The notes beneath the pieces are model-generated. The model was given only the letters and a program-made list of their open reading frames with translations. It was not told the origin of the DNA and searched no databases. Shown here in pieces: positions 19,815-28,739 of a stretch of DNA of 64,000 nucleotides (position 1 is its first letter; the number at the start of each line of letters is the position of its first letter). The DNA lies in NCBI GenBank assembly GCA_019635315.1, contig JAHBZT010000001.1:1596001-1660000 (forward strand). The letters run 5' to 3'. The stretch comes from Rubrivivax sp. GTDB lineage: Bacteria; Pseudomonadota; Gammaproteobacteria; Burkholderiales; Burkholderiaceae_C. Both the position numbers and the translations under genes were made by a program.

Positions 19815-21568
19815 CACCGCGACCAGTGGATGTTGTCGATGCGCAGGTTCGGCAGCCCGGTCAGGTTCAGCGGCTTGCCGGTGAAGTCGTAGCGGTCCGC
19901 GACGATGAAGCGGAACAGCACGTACCGCAGGTCCAGCTTCGGGTTGGCGGCGAGGAAGGCCGAGATCGGGATCGACACGTCGCACCACTGGTTGGTGTTG
20001 CAGTAGCCGTATTCGCCGGGCGCGATCTGCAGGAAGGCCTCCTGCACGTCGCGGTCGTAGGTGTCGGTGCTGATGCCGACCTCGATCTTGCCCGGGTAGC
20101 CGTCGCTGCGCACGCTGAAGTTGAGCCGGCCGCCGGCGAACTCCGACAGGTTCTCGTTGCTGTCGTCCTGGGCGCGCATGAACATGCCCCAGCCGAAGTT
20201 GACCGGGTTGGGCGCGATCTGGAAGTGCGCGCCCCCGTCGCTGCTGGGCGCGCCGCTGCTGCTGTCGCTGCCGACGCTGATGGCGAACGGGTCCCAGCGC
20301 AGGTTCGCCGCGCGCACCTCGCCGGCCACCGGCGTGTCGGCGTACAGCGTGTAGCGCGGCGCGCCGACGGGCAGCCTCAGCGTCGGCTCGACCCACTTCA
20401 CGGCATCGTCGGCGGTGTAGGTGCCGGGCTCGCAGGCCCAGGTGACGTTGCAGGTGCCCAGGCCCTGCAGCACGTAGCGCGCCTGGCGGTTGGTGTTGAA
20501 CAGGCCCCAGCCGTCGTCGCCCTGCTTCCAGGGTTCGTCGAAGGCCTGGAAGTAGAAGATCGCCTTCGGTCCCTGGGCGTCGCGGCGGCCGTCCTGCGCC
20601 CACTGCTGCAGCGCGTCGAAGTACATCTTCTGGTTGACCGGGTGGGCGCGGAAGGCCAGGTTGGGGCCCCCGGGGGTGTCGACCGCGGCCCAGCCGGTCT
20701 CGCCGATGGTCATCGGCAGCGTGCCCAGGTTCAGCTTCACCAGCCCGGCGCGGGCGCGCTCGAACTGCGACTTGGCCTCGGCGACGGTGGCGTCGATCAT
20801 GGCCCGCGCGCGCACCGACGGGTCGGCGTCCTTCTGCCGCCAGTCGTAGGCCGTGGGGTTGTAGAAGGTGTCGAGGAAGGGATAGACGTGGACCGCGGCG
20901 AAGTCGACGACCGCGGCGATCTCCTTGGGCACCGAGGCCCAGAACAGCCAGTTGTCGTTGGTCGTCACCGGCTGCTGGATGGCGTCGCGCACGCGCTTGA
21001 TGTAGCGCGCCATGTCGGCCACCGGCACCTTGTGCGTGGACCACTCGACCATGGTCTCGTTGCCGACGCTGACCGCGTGCACGATCTGCGGGAATTCCCT
21101 GGCCAGCGCGATGCAGGCGTCGAGCTCGGCGATGTTGTCGGCCTCGGCCGCCGCATCGGGGATGGGGTTGGGGTAGGCGCCCAGCTGCACCTTGAGGTCG
21201 AGGTTGTTGTCGCGGATCACCTCCAGCACCGTGCGCGCGAAGGCGCGGCTGCTGAACAGGCGGATCGTCCCGATGCCGGTGGCCTGCACCAGGCGCAGGT
21301 CCTGCAGCACGTTGGCCGGCGTGATGACCTCGCCGGCCAGGTCGGCCTCGCTGCGCGACGTGCGGTAGGGCGAGTAGTTGACCGCGGCGCGCGTGACGAA
21401 GTCCTGCGACAGCTCGCGGCGCTCGGCGCTCTGCGACACCGCCGACGGCGTGTAGCCGCCGCTGTCGCCGCCGCCGCAGCCGGCCAGGCCGAACGAGACC
21501 GCGAGCGCGACGCCGGCGGACAGCGCCAGCAGCGGGTGCCGGCGGACAGGGGAGGTTCGGGTCTTCAT
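19814..21568 (-). CDS. GH17-family lipoprotein with C-terminal beta-sandwich domain
   Basis: 584 aa. Lipobox FGLAGC with lipidated Cys31. A GH17-like barrel occupies about 60-375 with acid/base Glu171 (SVGNETM) and nucleophile Glu290 (IGETGW). A separate C-terminal region of about 195 residues (about 390-584) looks like a carbohydrate-binding beta-sandwich (LRWDPFAISVG, then RIDNIHW at the end). Membrane-anchored, probably periplasmic or at the outer membrane. It is 8 bp downstream of the porin gene and overlaps the GH30 gene by TGATG. It is more divergent from the two cytoplasmic GH17 modules than they are from each other. It cuts or remodels beta-1,3-glucan near the cell envelope (inference). 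Confidence 0.9.
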   Translation of the reverse strand: MKTRTSPVRRHPLLALSAGVALAVSFGLAGCGGGDSGGYTPSAVSQSAERRELSQDFVTRAAVNYSPYRTSRSEADLAGEVITPANVLQDLRLVQATGIGTIRLFSSRAFARTVLEVIRDNNLDLKVQLGAYPNPIPDAAAEADNIAELDACIALAREFPQIVHAVSVGNETMVEWSTHKVPVADMARYIKRVRDAIQQPVTTNDNWLFWASVPKEIAAVVDFAAVHVYPFLDTFYNPTAYDWRQKDADPSVRARAMIDATVAEAKSQFERARAGLVKLNLGTLPMTIGETGWAAVDTPGGPNLAFRAHPVNQKMYFDALQQWAQDGRRDAQGPKAIFYFQAFDEPWKQGDDGWGLFNTNRQARYVLQGLGTCNVTWACEPGTYTADDAVKWVEPTLRLPVGAPRYTLYADTPVAGEVRAANLRWDPFAISVGSDSSSGAPSSDGGAHFQIAPNPVNFGWGMFMRAQDDSNENLSEFAGGRLNFSVRSDGYPGKIEVGISTDTYDRDVQEAFLQIAPGEYGYCNTNQWCDVSIPISAFLAANPKLDLRYVLFRFIVADRYDFTGKPLNLTGLPNLRIDNIHWSR

Positions 21569-21576
21569 GAACGGCC

Positions 21577-22950
21577 TCAGAAGTTGATGTTGACGCCGAC
21601 GCCGTACGAGTTGCCGCGGTCGGCGACCCGCGAGTCGATGCCCGTGAAGGCGTCGTGGGCCGGCATGGACAGCGGAGCCTGGCCCTTGCGCCCGTAGCGG
21701 TAGGCGCTGGCGTTGGCGTAGACCTGGATCTGCCGGGTGACGCTGTAGCCCACGCTCGCCGTGCCGACGGTGAGCGTGTTGCTCTGGCCGCGCTCGCTGG
21801 GGTTGTCGGTGTCGGCCTTGCCGAGGTAGACCAGGCTCACCCCGGCCGACAGCTTGTCGTTGATGCGGTAGCGCGTGCCCAGCGTGAAGTCGGTCGAGCG
21901 CGCCTTGTAGCCCGGGTTCTGCACGCCGTTGGCGTCGACGCCGTTCCAGTTCACGTTGAACATGCTGTTCCAGCGGCCCTGCGGCCCCGGCGTGGTCTGC
22001 ACCGCGTAGGCGCCGCTCCAGCGGTTGAAGCGGATGCCGCCGGAGACCTCGATGCGGCCGTCGATGACGTGACGCACCATCAGCATGACCACGCCCTGGC
22101 TCGAGCTGCCGAGCAGCGCGTCGTCCTGCGCGAACGGGGTCAGCCCGCCGAACGGCGCCTTGCCCCAGGCCACCGGCTCGCCGTTCTTCGCCTGCTGCAC
22201 GATCACGTCGACCAGCAGCTCGCGCCCGATGTACTTCGCGTACAGCTCCAGCAGTTCCGGCTTGTTGTTGTCCCAGCCGCGCTTGCCGATGTCGTAGGTG
22301 GCCTCGAGCAGCACGTCGCCGCCGAACAGCTCCACCGGGCGGAACATGAAGCGCACGGCGCGGCTGAGCAGGCCGTAGCCGGCGCCGGCGTCGCTCCAGG
22401 CGGTGTTGGTGCCGACGCCGCCGCCGCCCCAGAAGTCGGAGCTGATGGCGTTGAACGACGAGGGGTAATCGGCCGCGCTCCAGCTGCGCGTGGTCATCGC
22501 GCCCAGCGTCAGGCGGCCCCAGTCCTCGTGCGCGACGCCGATGTTGCGTTCGTAGAGCCAGCCCTTGAGGTCGACCTTGCCGTCGCGCCAGCGCTGGCTC
22601 AGCAGCCCGAAGGCCTGCCAGCCGCGGCCGACGTCCTGCTTGAAGCCCAGGTAGGGCTGGACCAGCGTGACATCGGAGTTGCGCGTGCCGAAGGGCTTGC
22701 CGAAGACGATGTCGTCGGCCCACACGCGGTGGCGGTTCTCGCCGAGCTCGCGCTGGCAGTCCTCGCAGACGTTGGTCGTGCGCGTCACCTCGGCCTTGGC
22801 GAAGCCGGTCAGGCTGAAGGGACCGACCTCGACCGCCAGCGCCGGCGCCGCGGCCAGCGCGGCGGCGAATGCCACGGCATGTCGGCGGGCGGCGCGGGGG
22901 CGCGGGGCGGGGCGTGGCGCCGGCGTCGGCAGGGAAGTCGTGTGCGGCAT
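21577..22950 (-). CDS. outer-membrane porin for glucan oligosaccharides
   Basis: 457 aa. Pro/Arg-rich N-region then signal peptide ending APALA at about residue 39. The mature protein is rich in alternating beta-strands (FSLTGFAKAEVTR, LVQPYLGFKQDVG) and ends in GVGVNINF; a terminal Phe is the usual outer-membrane barrel signal. A CEDC motif lies near its N-terminus. First gene of the minus-strand glucan operon behind the operator at 23021-23034; AGGAAGG precedes ATG 22950. No TonB-dependent SusC-type transporter is present in the locus, so this passive porin is the likely entry route. Confidence 0.85.
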   Translation of the reverse strand: MPHTTSLPTPAPRPAPRPRAARRHAVAFAAALAAAPALAVEVGPFSLTGFAKAEVTRTTNVCEDCQRELGENRHRVWADDIVFGKPFGTRNSDVTLVQPYLGFKQDVGRGWQAFGLLSQRWRDGKVDLKGWLYERNIGVAHEDWGRLTLGAMTTRSWSAADYPSSFNAISSDFWGGGGVGTNTAWSDAGAGYGLLSRAVRFMFRPVELFGGDVLLEATYDIGKRGWDNNKPELLELYAKYIGRELLVDVIVQQAKNGEPVAWGKAPFGGLTPFAQDDALLGSSSQGVVMLMVRHVIDGRIEVSGGIRFNRWSGAYAVQTTPGPQGRWNSMFNVNWNGVDANGVQNPGYKARSTDFTLGTRYRINDKLSAGVSLVYLGKADTDNPSERGQSNTLTVGTASVGYSVTRQIQVYANASAYRYGRKGQAPLSMPAHDAFTGIDSRVADRGNSYGVGVNINF

Positions 22951-23020
22951 GGGAGCCTTCCTGGGCGGCTGGGCCGGTTGGAACGGGGACGGGGTCCGTT
23001 CGGTTGTGGCCGTTCGGTTG

Positions 23021-23064
23021 TGAAAGCGCTTTCATACGATAGGGCGAGGCTCCCCGGCCGTCAA
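23021..23064 (-). promoter_or_regulatory. promoter and LacI-type operator of porin-GH17-GH30-glk-symporter operon
   Basis: On the minus strand: -35 TTGACG (23064-23059), 17-bp spacer, -10 TATCGT (23041-23036), one base, then palindrome TGAAAGCGCTTTCA (23034-23021). The geometry is the same as at 6055-6098. Confidence 0.87.
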
Positions 23065-23125
23065 CGCATCGGACCTTCGTGTTTTCCCTTGCCCTGGGTG
23101 TCGACCCCATCCGGGAAAACGACAG

Positions 23126-23146
23126 CATGCTCTGAAAGCGCTTTCA
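23126..23146 (+). promoter_or_regulatory. LacI-type operator and -10-like element of GH81 gene
   Basis: Palindrome TGAAAGCGCTTTCA at 23133-23146, one base after a -10-like CATGCT (23126-23131). No good -35 hexamer is visible at 16-18 bp. The site lies 99 bp from the divergent copy at 23021, so one repressor tetramer could bridge both. Confidence 0.8.
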
Positions 23147-23192
23147 AAACACAATGGCGCCATCGCCCCCGACGGGCGTTACGGACGCTGCC

Positions 23193-25490
23193 ATGAGCCT
23201 GACCCGCCGACTCTTCAGCCGCCTCCTCGTGGGCCTGCTGCCCGCGCTGGGCGCCCTGTCCGCCGCGCCGGCGCTCGCGCAGGGCGACATGCTCAAGCTC
23301 GGCGCCGGCGCCGTGAGCCTGAAGCCCCGGGGCTCGGACGCCGCCGTGCCGCGCGCGCCCTTCCGCACCGAGGCGATGCTCAGGCGCGCGGCGCCGACCA
23401 ACCAGTGGTACTCGTCGCTGATCTTCAACGACAAGCCGGAGAACATCTTCGCGCAGCCGTTGAGCTTCCGGCCGATGCCGGCCGGCCTGGAGGTGGCGCT
23501 GCCAAAGAAGGTGGTCGTTCCCACCGAGCGCCGCGACGTCGAGATCCACTACCCGCACCAGGACGCGCTGACGATCGCGCCGGCGGCCTTCGAGCCCGGC
23601 CGCGCGCTGCTGGCCGGCGCCAGCGACTGGGCCATCGAGATCACGATGAGCCGGGGCGCCGACCGCTTCGACGCCACCGTGGCCCACGGCAGCCCCTATG
23701 CCTGGTTCCAGGTCGGCCGCGGCGACCTTCGCGTGACGCTGCCGGCCGCCGGCGAGCGCCTGCCGGCCGCCGACCCGCGCGTGCTGGCGCTGCGCGTCAA
23801 GGGCACGGGCTACGCGCTGTTCGGCCCCAGCGGCGTGCAGTGGGAGGCCGCCTCGGCCACCGAGTGGATCGCGCGGCTGCCGGCCGGCCGGGGCTACCTC
23901 GCGGTGGCCGGGCTGCCCGACGACAGCCCGGCGACGCAGGCACTGCTGCTGAAGCACGCCTACGCCGCCGTCACCGACACGCGCGTCGACTGGAAGGTCG
24001 ACCGCGCCAGCGGCGAGGTGCAGACCACCTTCACCGCCACGACGCGGGCGCTGGAGGGCGACGAGACCACCCCGCTGCTGGGCCTGTACCCCCACCACTG
24101 GCACGGCAACGCCAGCGTCCAGGGCCGCCTGGGCCCGGCCTACGACACCGTGCGCGGCAAGGTGCGGCTGCTGGCCGCGAACAGCTTCCGCACCACGGCG
24201 CGCTACACCGGCTTCGTGCCCTACTGGCCGGCGCTGCCGGAAGGCACGCCGCGCCTGGACGAGCTGCGCGACGTGATGAAGAGCGACATCCGCAACGCGC
24301 GCCGCATGATGCTGGTGGAAGGCGAGGGCCCGTACTGGCAGGGCAAGGGCCTGCAGCGCCTGGTCAAGATGCTCGACGTCTACGAGCAGCAGGGCGACAA
24401 GGACGCCGTCGAGCGCCTGCTGGGCCTGCTGAAGACGCGCATCGAGGAGTGGTTCTCGGGCAGCGACCGCCGCCGCTACTTCCACTGGGACCAGGCCATG
24501 GGCACCGTGGTCGCCTATCCGGAGGAGTACTTCGCGGTCGTGCAGATGAACGACCACCACTTCCACTACGGCTACTGGATCCGCGCCGTCGCCGAGATCG
24601 CGCTGCGCGACCCGGCCTGGGCCGCGCGCGGCAAGTGGGGCGACATGGTCGACCTGCTGATCAAGGACATCGCCTTCCCCGAGCGCGGCAAGGCGGAGTT
24701 TCCGTTCCTGCGCAACTTCGACCCCTACGAGGGCCACAGCTGGGCCTCGGGCATCGGCCTGGGCGAGAGCGGCAACAACCAGGAGTCGTCGAGCGAGGCG
24801 CTCAATGCCTGGACCGGGCTCATCCTGTGGGGCGAGGTGCAGGGCGACGCGGCGCTGCGCGACCTCGGCATCTGGCTGCTGGTCACCGAGACCGAGGCTG
24901 TCAAGCACTACTGGTTCGACCTCTACGGCCAGGTCTTCGCGCCCGAATACAAGAACGTCGACGTCAGCATGGTGTTCGGCGCCAAGTATGCGCACAACAC
25001 CTGGTGGATCGACGACCCGCGCCAGATCACCGGCATCAACCTGCTGCCGATGACCACCGTGTCGACCTACTTCGCGAGCCACCCCGAGTACATCAGGAAG
25101 AACCTCGAGGCGCTGAAGGAGGAGCAGAAGATCTGGGCCGACCGTGGCAAGACGGTGAAGCCGGCGGACATCTGGCAGGACATCTTCGCGAAGTACCTGG
25201 CGCTGGCCGACCCGGCCGCCGCGCTGGCGGCCTGGGACCGCTGGGGCGCCGTCGAGCTGGGCGACAGCCGCACGCACACGCTGCACTTCCTGCTCAGCCT
25301 GGCCGCGATGGGCGCGCCCGACACCTCGGTGAGCGCCGACACGACGTTGTACCAGGTCTTCCGCCGCGCCGACGGCCAGCGCACCTACCTGGCGTTCAAC
25401 GCCGGCAAGGCGCCGATCGAGGTGCGCTTCAGCGACGGCCAGCGCCTGACGGTGGCGCCGGGCACGCTGGCACGCGCCGGCGCGCGCTGA
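23193..25490 (+). CDS. secreted GH81 endo-beta-1,3-glucanase
   Basis: 765 aa. Signal peptide 1-29 (MSLTRRLFSR, cleavage after ALA). GH81 hallmarks: TNQWYSSLIF with PLSF near the N-terminus, Asp454 in MNDHHFHYGYW, and Glu531/Glu535 in GNNQESSSEA of the (alpha/alpha)6 catalytic domain. The family makes random internal cuts in beta-1,3-glucan and is the only clearly exported endo-enzyme here, so it should start depolymerisation outside the cytoplasm. ATG 23193 is preferred over ATG 23154 because the signal peptide begins there. The C-terminal 80 residues look like a small beta-domain. Confidence 0.93.
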   Translation: MSLTRRLFSRLLVGLLPALGALSAAPALAQGDMLKLGAGAVSLKPRGSDAAVPRAPFRTEAMLRRAAPTNQWYSSLIFNDKPENIFAQPLSFRPMPAGLEVALPKKVVVPTERRDVEIHYPHQDALTIAPAAFEPGRALLAGASDWAIEITMSRGADRFDATVAHGSPYAWFQVGRGDLRVTLPAAGERLPAADPRVLALRVKGTGYALFGPSGVQWEAASATEWIARLPAGRGYLAVAGLPDDSPATQALLLKHAYAAVTDTRVDWKVDRASGEVQTTFTATTRALEGDETTPLLGLYPHHWHGNASVQGRLGPAYDTVRGKVRLLAANSFRTTARYTGFVPYWPALPEGTPRLDELRDVMKSDIRNARRMMLVEGEGPYWQGKGLQRLVKMLDVYEQQGDKDAVERLLGLLKTRIEEWFSGSDRRRYFHWDQAMGTVVAYPEEYFAVVQMNDHHFHYGYWIRAVAEIALRDPAWAARGKWGDMVDLLIKDIAFPERGKAEFPFLRNFDPYEGHSWASGIGLGESGNNQESSSEALNAWTGLILWGEVQGDAALRDLGIWLLVTETEAVKHYWFDLYGQVFAPEYKNVDVSMVFGAKYAHNTWWIDDPRQITGINLLPMTTVSTYFASHPEYIRKNLEALKEEQKIWADRGKTVKPADIWQDIFAKYLALADPAAALAAWDRWGAVELGDSRTHTLHFLLSLAAMGAPDTSVSADTTLYQVFRRADGQRTYLAFNAGKAPIEVRFSDGQRLTVAPGTLARAGAR

Positions 25491-25546
25491 GCCGCGCGGG
25501 CCCCTGGCGGCATGCCGAATCAGGGTAAGCCAGGGGGCAGCGGCGC

Positions 25547-25591
25547 TTGCCAAGGCCCCCTTCGCTGCCCATACTTGTGAAAGCGCTTTCA
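25547..25591 (+). promoter_or_regulatory. promoter and LacI-type operator of duplicated lipoprotein gene
   Basis: -35 TTGCCA (25547-25552), 17-bp spacer, -10 CATACT (25570-25575), two bases, then palindrome TGAAAGCGCTTTCA (25578-25591). Confidence 0.85.
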
Positions 25592-25653
25592 GAGCCGAAC
25601 CGGCTCAACCCCACAGGCCGGCCCGAACGGCCTTCCGGACCCGGAGACCACCG

Positions 25654-27513
25654 ATGAACTTCCGCCGCGCGACCCTGCGAATCACCACCACCGCGATGGC
25701 CGTGCTGTCGCTGACGCTGGCCGCCTGCGGCGGTGGCAGCGGCGAAGCGCCGCCCGCCATCCCGGCGGCGGTCGTCGTGCCGGCCGCGCCGGTGGTCACG
25801 ATCACCAACAACGTCGCGGCCGAGACGGCCACCGGCGACATCGTCTTCACCTTCTCGTTCAACCGCGACGTCGGCACCAGCTTCACCGCCGACGACGTGA
25901 CCGTCACCGGCGGCGACAAGGGCGCCTTCGCGCGCACCAGCGGCACCGCGGCGACGCTGGTCGTCTCGCCGCCGGCCAACAGCACCGGCACCGTGGTGAT
26001 CACCGTGCCCGACGGCGCGGTGACCGATGCCGGCGGCGCGGCCAACGTGGCCGTCACGGCGCAGAAGGCCTTCGACACCACGGTGCCGCCGCCCCCGCCG
26101 CCGACAGGTGGCACCGTGACCTTCTCGACCGGCTTCGCGGCCGGCAACCGCACGGCCGAGGGCGGCGAGTTCGGCGGCTTCAGCGGCAGCAACCTCGACG
26201 GCTACAACTGCAACGGCGACCCGGCCAATTGCGGCAGCGGCGGCGAATTCGTGCCGGCCCAGGCCGCGGCGGACAGCTACTTCTTCTACTACCACCAGAC
26301 GCCGACGCCGGCCGCCGACCTGTACATGGGCATCTACGTGCAGGCGCCGGGCGTGACGGGCGGCTTCAGCCCGAGCGCCGACACGCCGGGGGTGCAGCTC
26401 ACCACGCAGACGATGCTGAAGTTCAAGCTCGGCCAGAACGCGGAGTGGTTCGGCAGCACGACGAACAACTTCATGATCGTGATGGACCTGGGCAAGCGCT
26501 ACGACGTCTCCGGCAACACCTGCCGCCTGCAACTGCGCCGCGTCGTCACGCCGACCGCCGCGGCGGCCACTGACTACGAGATCGCGCTCGACTCGTTCGC
26601 GCTGGTGCAGGACTGCGCCGGCGCCGTGACCAGCGTCGCGCAGGCCCTGGCCGCGTCGCCGATCTCGCAGATCTCGTTCCAGGGCGTGGGCGGCGGCATC
26701 GCGCTGTCGGACGGCACGCGCACCAGCGGCGCCAACCTCAGCGTGCCCAACGGCGCCGGCGTCTACCCGACGACGCTGGTGCTGGTGGGCGGCATCAGCT
26801 TCACGTCGCCGCCGGCAGCGCTCGAATTCTCGACCGGCTTCGCGGGCAGCAACCGCACGGTGGAAGGCGGCGAGTTCGGCGGCTTCAGCGGCAGCAACCT
26901 CGACGGCTACAACTGCAACGGCGACCCGGCCAACTGCGGCAGCGGCGGCGAATTCGTGCCGGCCCAGGCCGCGGCGGACAGCTACTTCTTCTACTACTAC
27001 CAGACGCCGACGCCCGCGGCCGACCTGTACATGGGCATCTACGTGCAGGCGCCGGGCGTGACGGGCGGCTTCAGCCCGACCGCCGACACGCCGGGGGTGC
27101 AGGTCACCACGCAGACCACGCTGAGGTTCAAGCTCGGCCAGAACGCGGAGTGGTTCGGCGGCGCGACGAACAACTTCATGATCGTGATGGACCTGGGCAA
27201 GCGCTACGACGTCTCCGGCAACACCTGCCGCCTGCAGCTGCGCCGCGTCGTCACGCCGACGGACGCGGCGGCGAGCGACTATGCGATCCCGCTCGACTCG
27301 TTCATGCTGGCCCAGGACTGTGCCGGTGCAGTCACCAGCGTCGCGCAGGCCCTGGCCGCGTCGCCGATCTCGCAGATCGCCTTCCAGGGCGTGGGTGGTG
27401 GCATCGCGCTGTCGGACGGCACGCGCACCAGTGGCGCCAACCTCAGCGTGCCCAACGGCGCTGGCGTCTACCCGACGACCCTGGTGCTGGTGGGCGGCAT
27501 CACCATCGACTGA
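25654..27513 (+). CDS. lipoprotein with Ig-like domain and two nearly identical 235-aa modules
   Basis: 619 aa. Lipobox TLAAC with Cys25. Residues 45-145 form a bacterial Ig-like domain (DIVFTFSFNRDVG, VVITVPDGAVTDAGG). A run of seven Pro leads into two tandem modules starting at residues 157 and 392, nearly identical in sequence. Each contains GGEFGGFSGSNLDGYNCNGD, a second Cys pair (TCRLQLRRV and QDCAG), a Trp and several Tyr. I do not recognise the module. Its position behind the locus operator, surface-lipoprotein signal and aromatic content suggest a glucan-binding surface protein (inference). It is the last gene of the glucan locus. Confidence 0.85.
   Translation: MNFRRATLRITTTAMAVLSLTLAACGGGSGEAPPAIPAAVVVPAAPVVTITNNVAAETATGDIVFTFSFNRDVGTSFTADDVTVTGGDKGAFARTSGTAATLVVSPPANSTGTVVITVPDGAVTDAGGAANVAVTAQKAFDTTVPPPPPPTGGTVTFSTGFAAGNRTAEGGEFGGFSGSNLDGYNCNGDPANCGSGGEFVPAQAAADSYFFYYHQTPTPAADLYMGIYVQAPGVTGGFSPSADTPGVQLTTQTMLKFKLGQNAEWFGSTTNNFMIVMDLGKRYDVSGNTCRLQLRRVVTPTAAAATDYEIALDSFALVQDCAGAVTSVAQALAASPISQISFQGVGGGIALSDGTRTSGANLSVPNGAGVYPTTLVLVGGISFTSPPAALEFSTGFAGSNRTVEGGEFGGFSGSNLDGYNCNGDPANCGSGGEFVPAQAAADSYFFYYYQTPTPAADLYMGIYVQAPGVTGGFSPTADTPGVQVTTQTTLRFKLGQNAEWFGGATNNFMIVMDLGKRYDVSGNTCRLQLRRVVTPTDAAASDYAIPLDSFMLAQDCAGAVTSVAQALAASPISQIAFQGVGGGIALSDGTRTSGANLSVPNGAGVYPTTLVLVGGITID
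26122..27513. repeat. 705-bp tandem duplication within the lipoprotein gene
   Basis: Copy 1 begins at 26122, copy 2 at 26827. They are almost identical at DNA level over about 690 bp, including synonymous positions, which implies a recent duplication or ongoing gene conversion. Confidence 0.93.
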
Positions 27514-27531
27514 CGGGCCGCAGCCCAGCCC

Positions 27532-27577
27532 GGGGCGCCGGGCCTCCGTCCAGGAGGCCGGCGCCCCGGTGCTTTTC
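27532..27577 (+). terminator. intrinsic terminator after the duplicated lipoprotein gene
   Basis: Stem GGGGCGCCGGGCCTCC (27532-27547), loop GTCCA, stem GGAGGCCGGCGCCCC (27553-27567) with one bulged base, followed by GGTGCTTTT. It starts 18 bp after the stop codon. Confidence 0.85.
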
Positions 27578-27589
27578 CGGGACGACTCA

Positions 27590-27641
27590 GAGGCTGCGAG
27601 GCCATCCCATGCGCGGGTGCATGGGATGGCCTCTCAGCCTC
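27590..27641. terminator. long hairpin, probable bidirectional terminator
   Basis: 23-bp arms (27590-27612 and 27619-27641) with one mismatch around a 6-nt loop; the core is GGCCATCCCATGC. It lies between convergent genes and its right arm abuts the amrS stop codon. It has no T-tract on the plus side. Confidence 0.65.
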
Positions 27642-28739
27642 TCAGCCCATCGCCACGCGCATCGGCACCCGCCGCCGGCCCAGGCGCGGCGGCTCGCCGC
27701 CGAAGCGGCCGGCAAGCGCGGTGCCGCAGTGCGGGCAGGCCCCGGTGGTGTCGACGTCGTAGCGCAGGATCCGGTGCCAGTCGCGTTCGATCAGCGCGCG
27801 GCCGCAGCCGGTGCAGCAGGTCGTGCCGCCATCGCGGTCGTGCACGTTGCCGGTATAGACATGGTGCAGCCCGGCGGCGAGCGCGATCTCGCGCGCGCGC
27901 TGCAGCGTCGCCAGCGGCGTGCGCTGCACGTCGGTCATCCGGTAGTCGGGGTGGAAGGCGCTGAAGTGCAGCGGCACGTCGCGGCCCAGCTGCTCGGCGA
28001 TCCAGCGTGTCATCGCCTCGAGCTCCGGCGTGCCGTCGTTGTGGCCCGGGATCAGCAGCGTCGTGATCTCCAGCCAGCAGGCGCTCTCGTGCACGATGGC
28101 CTGCAGCGTGTCGAGCACCGGCGCCAGGTGGGCGCCGGTCTGCCTGAAGTAGAAGTCGTCGCTGAAGGCCTTCAGGTCGACGTTGGCGGCGTCCATCTTC
28201 GCGTAGAAGGCGCGCCGCGGCGCCGCGTGCATGTAGCCGGCCGTGACCGCCACCGTCTGCACGCCCAGCGCGTGGCAGGCGTCGGCGGTGTCCATCGCAT
28301 ATTCGGCGAAGATGACCGGGTCGTTGTAGGTGAAGGCCACGCTGCGGCAGCCGCTGGAAGCGGCCGCCTCGGCGATGCGCGCCGGCGACGCCTGGTCCAT
28401 CAGGCGGTCCATCTCGCGGCTCTTGGAGATGTCCCAGTTCTGGCAGAACTTGCAGGCCAGGTTGCAGCCGGCGGTGCCGAACGAGAGCACCGCCGAGCCG
28501 GGGTGGAAGTGGTTCAGCGGCTTCTTCTCGATCGGGTCGACCGCGAAGCCGGAGCTGCGGCAGTAGGTCGTCAGCACCATCGCGTCGCCCTCGCGGGCGC
28601 GCACGAAGCACAGGCCGCGCTGGCCCTCGTGCAGCCGGCAGTCGCGCGGGCACAGGTCGCACTGCAGCCGCCCGTCGGGCAGGACATGCCACCACTGCGC
28701 CGGGTGGTGCCCGTCCGGCAGGTCGTCGCGTGCGCCCAT
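27642..28739 (-). CDS. amrS: AmmeMemoRadiSam-system radical SAM enzyme
   Basis: 365 aa. Radical SAM cluster motif CNLACKFC preceded by GTAG, with N-terminal Cys pairs (CDLCPRDC) and a C-terminal zinc-type pair set (CCTGCG and CPHCG). This layout is that of the radical SAM member of the AmmeMemoRadiSam trio. ATG 28739 overlaps the stop of the AmrB-AmrA gene (TGATG), so the two are coupled. The reaction is not established as far as I know; the three domains always travelling together implies one pathway. Confidence 0.92.
   Translation of the reverse strand: MGARDDLPDGHHPAQWWHVLPDGRLQCDLCPRDCRLHEGQRGLCFVRAREGDAMVLTTYCRSSGFAVDPIEKKPLNHFHPGSAVLSFGTAGCNLACKFCQNWDISKSREMDRLMDQASPARIAEAAASSGCRSVAFTYNDPVIFAEYAMDTADACHALGVQTVAVTAGYMHAAPRRAFYAKMDAANVDLKAFSDDFYFRQTGAHLAPVLDTLQAIVHESACWLEITTLLIPGHNDGTPELEAMTRWIAEQLGRDVPLHFSAFHPDYRMTDVQRTPLATLQRAREIALAAGLHHVYTGNVHDRDGGTTCCTGCGRALIERDWHRILRYDVDTTGACPHCGTALAGRFGGEPPRLGRRRVPMRVAMG

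Noticed and set aside
23154-23193. Upstream ATG for the GH81 gene
   Set aside because: It lies 8 bp after the operator and would put 13 residues before a good signal peptide that starts at ATG 23193.
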